Assembly: GCF_001854885.1 (NCBI RefSeq)
Contig: NZ_MDDV01000016.1
Coordinates: forward strand, 69,914 to 114,741
Source of the DNA: Ensifer sp. LCM 4579
GTDB lineage: Bacteria > Pseudomonadota > Alphaproteobacteria > Rhizobiales > Rhizobiaceae
Direction: 5' to 3'
Length of the DNA: 44,828 nt
The notes under the pieces: generated by a model
Told to the model about the DNA's origin: nothing
The model's database searches: none
Seen by the model: the letters and a program-made list of their open reading frames with translations, nothing else
Position numbers and translations under genes: made by a program
In this document: positions 42,332-44,828 of the stretch, piece after piece
How the letters are laid out: each line of letters opens with the position of its first letter
How positions within the stretch are numbered: the first letter of the stretch is position 1

Positions 42332-42876
42332 CGTTTACCCAGGCACGAGCCGCGCCACCATTGTGGCGAACTTAGGCCCAGGATAAACATCACCGGAAGA
42401 TGACATGCCTATGACACCTAGCGCCCGAGACCCAAGGCGAAATTACCAACTGGATGAAGGGCATTCACCGGAGGCCTTGTGGCTCGTCTTTTGTCGAGGT
42501 GGCTCCTTTGGTTTTAGCGCCTGTTCTGATGCCCTCGACTCGAAGGCACTCCAGCTGTGAGCCTCCACATGCCGTCCCGTTGAAACAGCTAGTCATGCAC
42601 TTTGTGACGATCAAATGCACAGCGGCATTTGATCGGTGGATCGCCTTCATCCCAGAGATAGATTGGCGGCACCACGTCGAACGTCGTGGGCGGGGCCGGT
42701 AGCAGACCGACAGCTTCCAAGACCTGGAACTTTCTAATGAAGCTGGAGACGCCAACCTAGGGGGCAGATTTGACGGCCTTAAAAGGCAGCTTTCTTGGAG
42801 TCTGTCTGGAGACAGCGCCGAAAGCCGATGGATAGCGGCAGCGGCCGTTGAATGAGGACGAGGCTTGGCACCAGCG
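42332..42876. other. Gap without recognisable gene
   Basis: About 545 bp lie between the glycosyltransferase start and the stop of the zinc-ribbon protein gene. Frames in this stretch show no family motif, ribosome binding site or clear repeat that I can identify. Confidence 0.4.
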
Positions 42877-44472
42877 TCAGCCTTCAAGCTGCCGTGCCAA
42901 GCGCTTGATCGCGACGCGATCGGAATCGACCACCAAAAAGTATGGTGTTGGATATCCCTGGATCCAGGTGCCGGAGACCCGACCCTCGCCAATCTTCGAA
43001 AGGATTAGCCCGACGGCGGGATTGAACCGGCGCAGCGGCATGCCGCTCTCGGCATGCAAAGCGGGCACGTCCACCGAATCCTTTGATAGGATGAGCGGGA
43101 TAAGTTGCAGCGCATCGGCGACGGGATCGCTTCCCATGCAATGTGGGTCGAATGTCAGGAATAGATCCTCTCGGACATGCACCCGGGGCAATCGTTGTGA
43201 TATGAGGTGAGTCAGGCTCACGTAGCCGTCCTCGGCGAGGTCGGCGGTCGCCTCGGCTAGTTGATTCGTCGAGAGGCTCGGGAAAGCCTTAACCAGGGAA
43301 TCCTCGTCCACGTGCCCGGGCAGGCCATCGGCAGATGTCATGCAGATCCATTTGCCCACGGCCGTGCCTTCCGGGCTCAGATCGCCAATGGTCTCAGTAG
43401 GTGAAATCATCGCATCCTCTTCATCCTGTACCGCCGGAGACGGCAGGGGCAAGCCCGCCAGCATGTCGTCGATACGCCGGACGACCTTGCAGCAGAGCGC
43501 GGCGAAGGACCGGACATCGGCGGCCACCAACTCTACAGTCTCGCCTAACTTCGCCTCCTTGGCGTGCTGCACGAATTTCGCATCCACCACACCGAGATTG
43601 TGCCCAATCAAGTGCCTTTTCTGGATGTTAAGAGAAAGCACTGCCAGCTCCTGCGCGTTGAGCTCGGCGAAAGGATCGAACGAGAACTCGCCGAAGCGCT
43701 TACGGCCCTTGTCGATGTTCTGGAAGTCGTTGCCAGCCGGTTTGACCGGCCCAGCCCCGGAAGGCCGATTCTGAATGCGATGGGCGTACGCGACCTTGAG
43801 AGTCGCCTCGAAGGCGGTGAGCACGTCCTCGTGAGCATTTCCAAGCAATCGGTAGGCTAACTCTTGGCGATCTTTCCCCAAAGCTTCCGCCAGTTGTACC
43901 TGCTGCCCAACCAAGTCGACTTCGCGAGCGAAATGCAGCGCCAAGTTGGGCGCTCCGCAATCCGGGCAGAAAAGGGCGATCGCAAAAACCCCGTAGTCTC
44001 GCCCGCAGCAGTCGCAAATCAACAGGCGCATAAGGTCGCGGCGGCCAAACCGCGGGCGCGGCCGCTTCCGTCGCGGGCCAGGTTTGTAGGTAAGCGACTT
44101 GCTACCTCGCGCGACACCAGCCAGCATGCCCGAGATCGCGTCCTGCATGTCCTGGAGCGCAGCATGTTCCACCACCTTGATGGCTGCCTTGCGATCATCC
44201 GGATGAACGAACTCTGCATCGTCCGCCCTGAAGCCGCTATAGGGGCAGACGGTGCCCGGAGTGCCGGGGGCATGCTTCATCCGCCCAACCTTGTCCGGAT
44301 CGGTAACGAAGGCAGCGACTCGGTCGCCCAACACGAAGTGCCTGGGATGGGCGTCGACGTTGGGTGAATACCGATAAACCCTACCATCCGGCGTCTTTGG
44401 AGAAGGGATACTCAACTGCATCTTGTTGCTGGTGCCGCCCACCCGCATCTTCTCAAGTCGTTTCATCTTCAT
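42877..44472 (-). CDS. Zinc-ribbon protein with possible HEPN RNase motif
   Basis: This 531-residue protein is not one I can assign to a named family. Visible parts are a basic N terminus, an isolated Cys motif TVCPYSG (75-81) and a treble-Cys zinc ribbon CDCC...CPDC (Cys153, Cys156, Cys169, Cys172). A helical region (about 185-340) contains LNIQKRHLIGHNLG, where Arg286-x4-His291 fits the Rx4-6H catalytic motif of HEPN ribonucleases. The C-terminal part (about 375-530) resembles a winged-helix/alpha-beta domain. GAGGGA precedes ATG 44472, which overlaps the stop of a 61-codon frame upstream. HEPN nucleases are common in phage defence and toxin modules, so a defence role is possible but unproven. 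Confidence 0.65.
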   Translation of the reverse strand: MKMKRLEKMRVGGTSNKMQLSIPSPKTPDGRVYRYSPNVDAHPRHFVLGDRVAAFVTDPDKVGRMKHAPGTPGTVCPYSGFRADDAEFVHPDDRKAAIKVVEHAALQDMQDAISGMLAGVARGSKSLTYKPGPRRKRPRPRFGRRDLMRLLICDCCGRDYGVFAIALFCPDCGAPNLALHFAREVDLVGQQVQLAEALGKDRQELAYRLLGNAHEDVLTAFEATLKVAYAHRIQNRPSGAGPVKPAGNDFQNIDKGRKRFGEFSFDPFAELNAQELAVLSLNIQKRHLIGHNLGVVDAKFVQHAKEAKLGETVELVAADVRSFAALCCKVVRRIDDMLAGLPLPSPAVQDEEDAMISPTETIGDLSPEGTAVGKWICMTSADGLPGHVDEDSLVKAFPSLSTNQLAEATADLAEDGYVSLTHLISQRLPRVHVREDLFLTFDPHCMGSDPVADALQLIPLILSKDSVDVPALHAESGMPLRRFNPAVGLILSKIGEGRVSGTWIQGYPTPYFLVVDSDRVAIKRLARQLEG

Positions 44473-44654
44473 CGGCGTCCCTCAAGCGACTCGGTGGTCG
44501 TCACCATCTTACGCGTTTCCATGCGCAGTAGCTCGGTCGGGCCTATCGCCCACTGCTCGCCGCATCCAGCTTCGTTCCCGGTGCATGTAGATGTAAATCC
44601 CACCGCTTCCAAGTTGAACCTATCTTTTGAAGAGAATCTGGTACCCCTAAGCAT
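44469..44654 (-). CDS. Possible small ORF upstream of zinc-ribbon protein
   Basis: This 61-codon frame is Thr/Arg/Glu-rich at its C terminus (ETRKMVTTTESLEGRR) and overlaps the start of the following gene by 4 bp. Such coupling is typical of real gene pairs, yet it has no recognisable motif or strong ribosome binding site. Treat it as tentative. Confidence 0.3.
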   Translation of the reverse strand: MLRGTRFSSKDRFNLEAVGFTSTCTGNEAGCGEQWAIGPTELLRMETRKMVTTTESLEGRR

Positions 44655-44828
44655 CCCATCTTACCGTGCAGCTTCAGCAATATCTCCAAAACCATGCTTT
44701 TCGAAGTCCATGAACAAATTAGGAACCAACGCCCCTAGACCTCATGATCGCGGAGTGAGCTGACTGGGCCTGTGGTCTCTCCTGCGGCATTCTCCGTTCG
44801 AGGGTTGCGCCAGATTGGCTGGCGCCGA
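44655..44828. other. Window end
   Basis: The last 174 bp show no gene I can support. The upstream promoter of the small ORF and zinc-ribbon gene would be expected here or beyond the window. Confidence 0.3.

Noticed and set aside
1..44828. Searched for CRISPR arrays, tRNA/rRNA genes, integrases with att sites, and nod boxes
   Set aside because: No regularly spaced repeats, cloverleaf-like segments, recombinase motifs or ATC-N9-GAT nod-box structures were recognised by eye. A tool-based search could still find degenerate ones.

Overview
The window looks like an accessory (symbiosis-island or symbiotic-plasmid type) segment of an alphaproteobacterial rhizobium, probably a Mesorhizobium, Rhizobium or Sinorhizobium relative. 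The grounds are moderately GC-rich DNA, MalK-type sugar/glycerol-phosphate ABC genes, a ceramide-glucosyltransferase-like remnant, a VirG-like remnant, many decayed insertion sequences (IS110, IS21, IS5 and IS630 types), a bhbA/pccA-like propionate-gene remnant, and a convincing NifA/sigma-54 promoter. The genus is an inference; there is no rRNA, tRNA or nif/nod gene to fix it.

Layout. (1) 0.1-8.2 kb: a small biosynthetic cluster. An EctC-like cyclase, a single 1918-residue NRPS/PKS protein (A-T-KS-AT-T-TE) and a short-chain dehydrogenase lie in that order on the minus strand. A phosphopantetheinyl transferase that could prime the carrier domains is divergent from them. An Asp/Glu-racemase-family gene follows at 8.4 kb. 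(2) 9.4-11.1 kb: an IS graveyard. (3) 11.2-12.2 kb: an inverted, decayed copy of the ectC promoter and 5' end is joined to a GntR/FCD regulator; a perfect inverted repeat upstream of ectC is kept in the copy. (4) 12.2-14.6 kb: propionyl-CoA carboxylase and methylmalonyl-CoA mutase remnants, a small basic coiled-coil protein and a VirG-like fragment. (5) 14.8-22.3 kb: an acyl-CoA ligase, a MocR-type regulator that has lost its PLP lysine, and a divergent three-gene acyl-CoA carboxylase operon whose alpha subunit is split into two overlapping genes.

(6) 22.4-31.6 kb: after an IS630 remnant come a NifA-type upstream site and a -24/-12 promoter, then eight tightly packed, mostly overlapping genes. 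They encode a DegT aminotransferase, an amino-acid-kinase-fold kinase, a divergent NDK-like protein, a nucleotidyltransferase-like protein, a methyltransferase fused to a glutamate-1-semialdehyde-aminomutase-like enzyme, an oxidoreductase small subunit, a GMC oxidoreductase and a GNAT acetyltransferase. I do not recognise this set as a known pathway. It is my best candidate for an undescribed, possibly nodule-expressed, small-molecule system.

(7) 31.7-40.8 kb: a conventional catabolic locus. A five-gene minus-strand ABC-transporter operon ends in a metallophosphoesterase and a clear terminator. Divergent from it are an RpiR-type regulator, a HAD phosphatase and a 14-helix MFS transporter. (8) 40.8-44.8 kb: a HisC-like remnant, a frameshifted HpnI-type glycosyltransferase, and a 531-residue protein with a zinc ribbon and a possible HEPN RNase motif. 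All identifications come from reading motifs; no database search was run.
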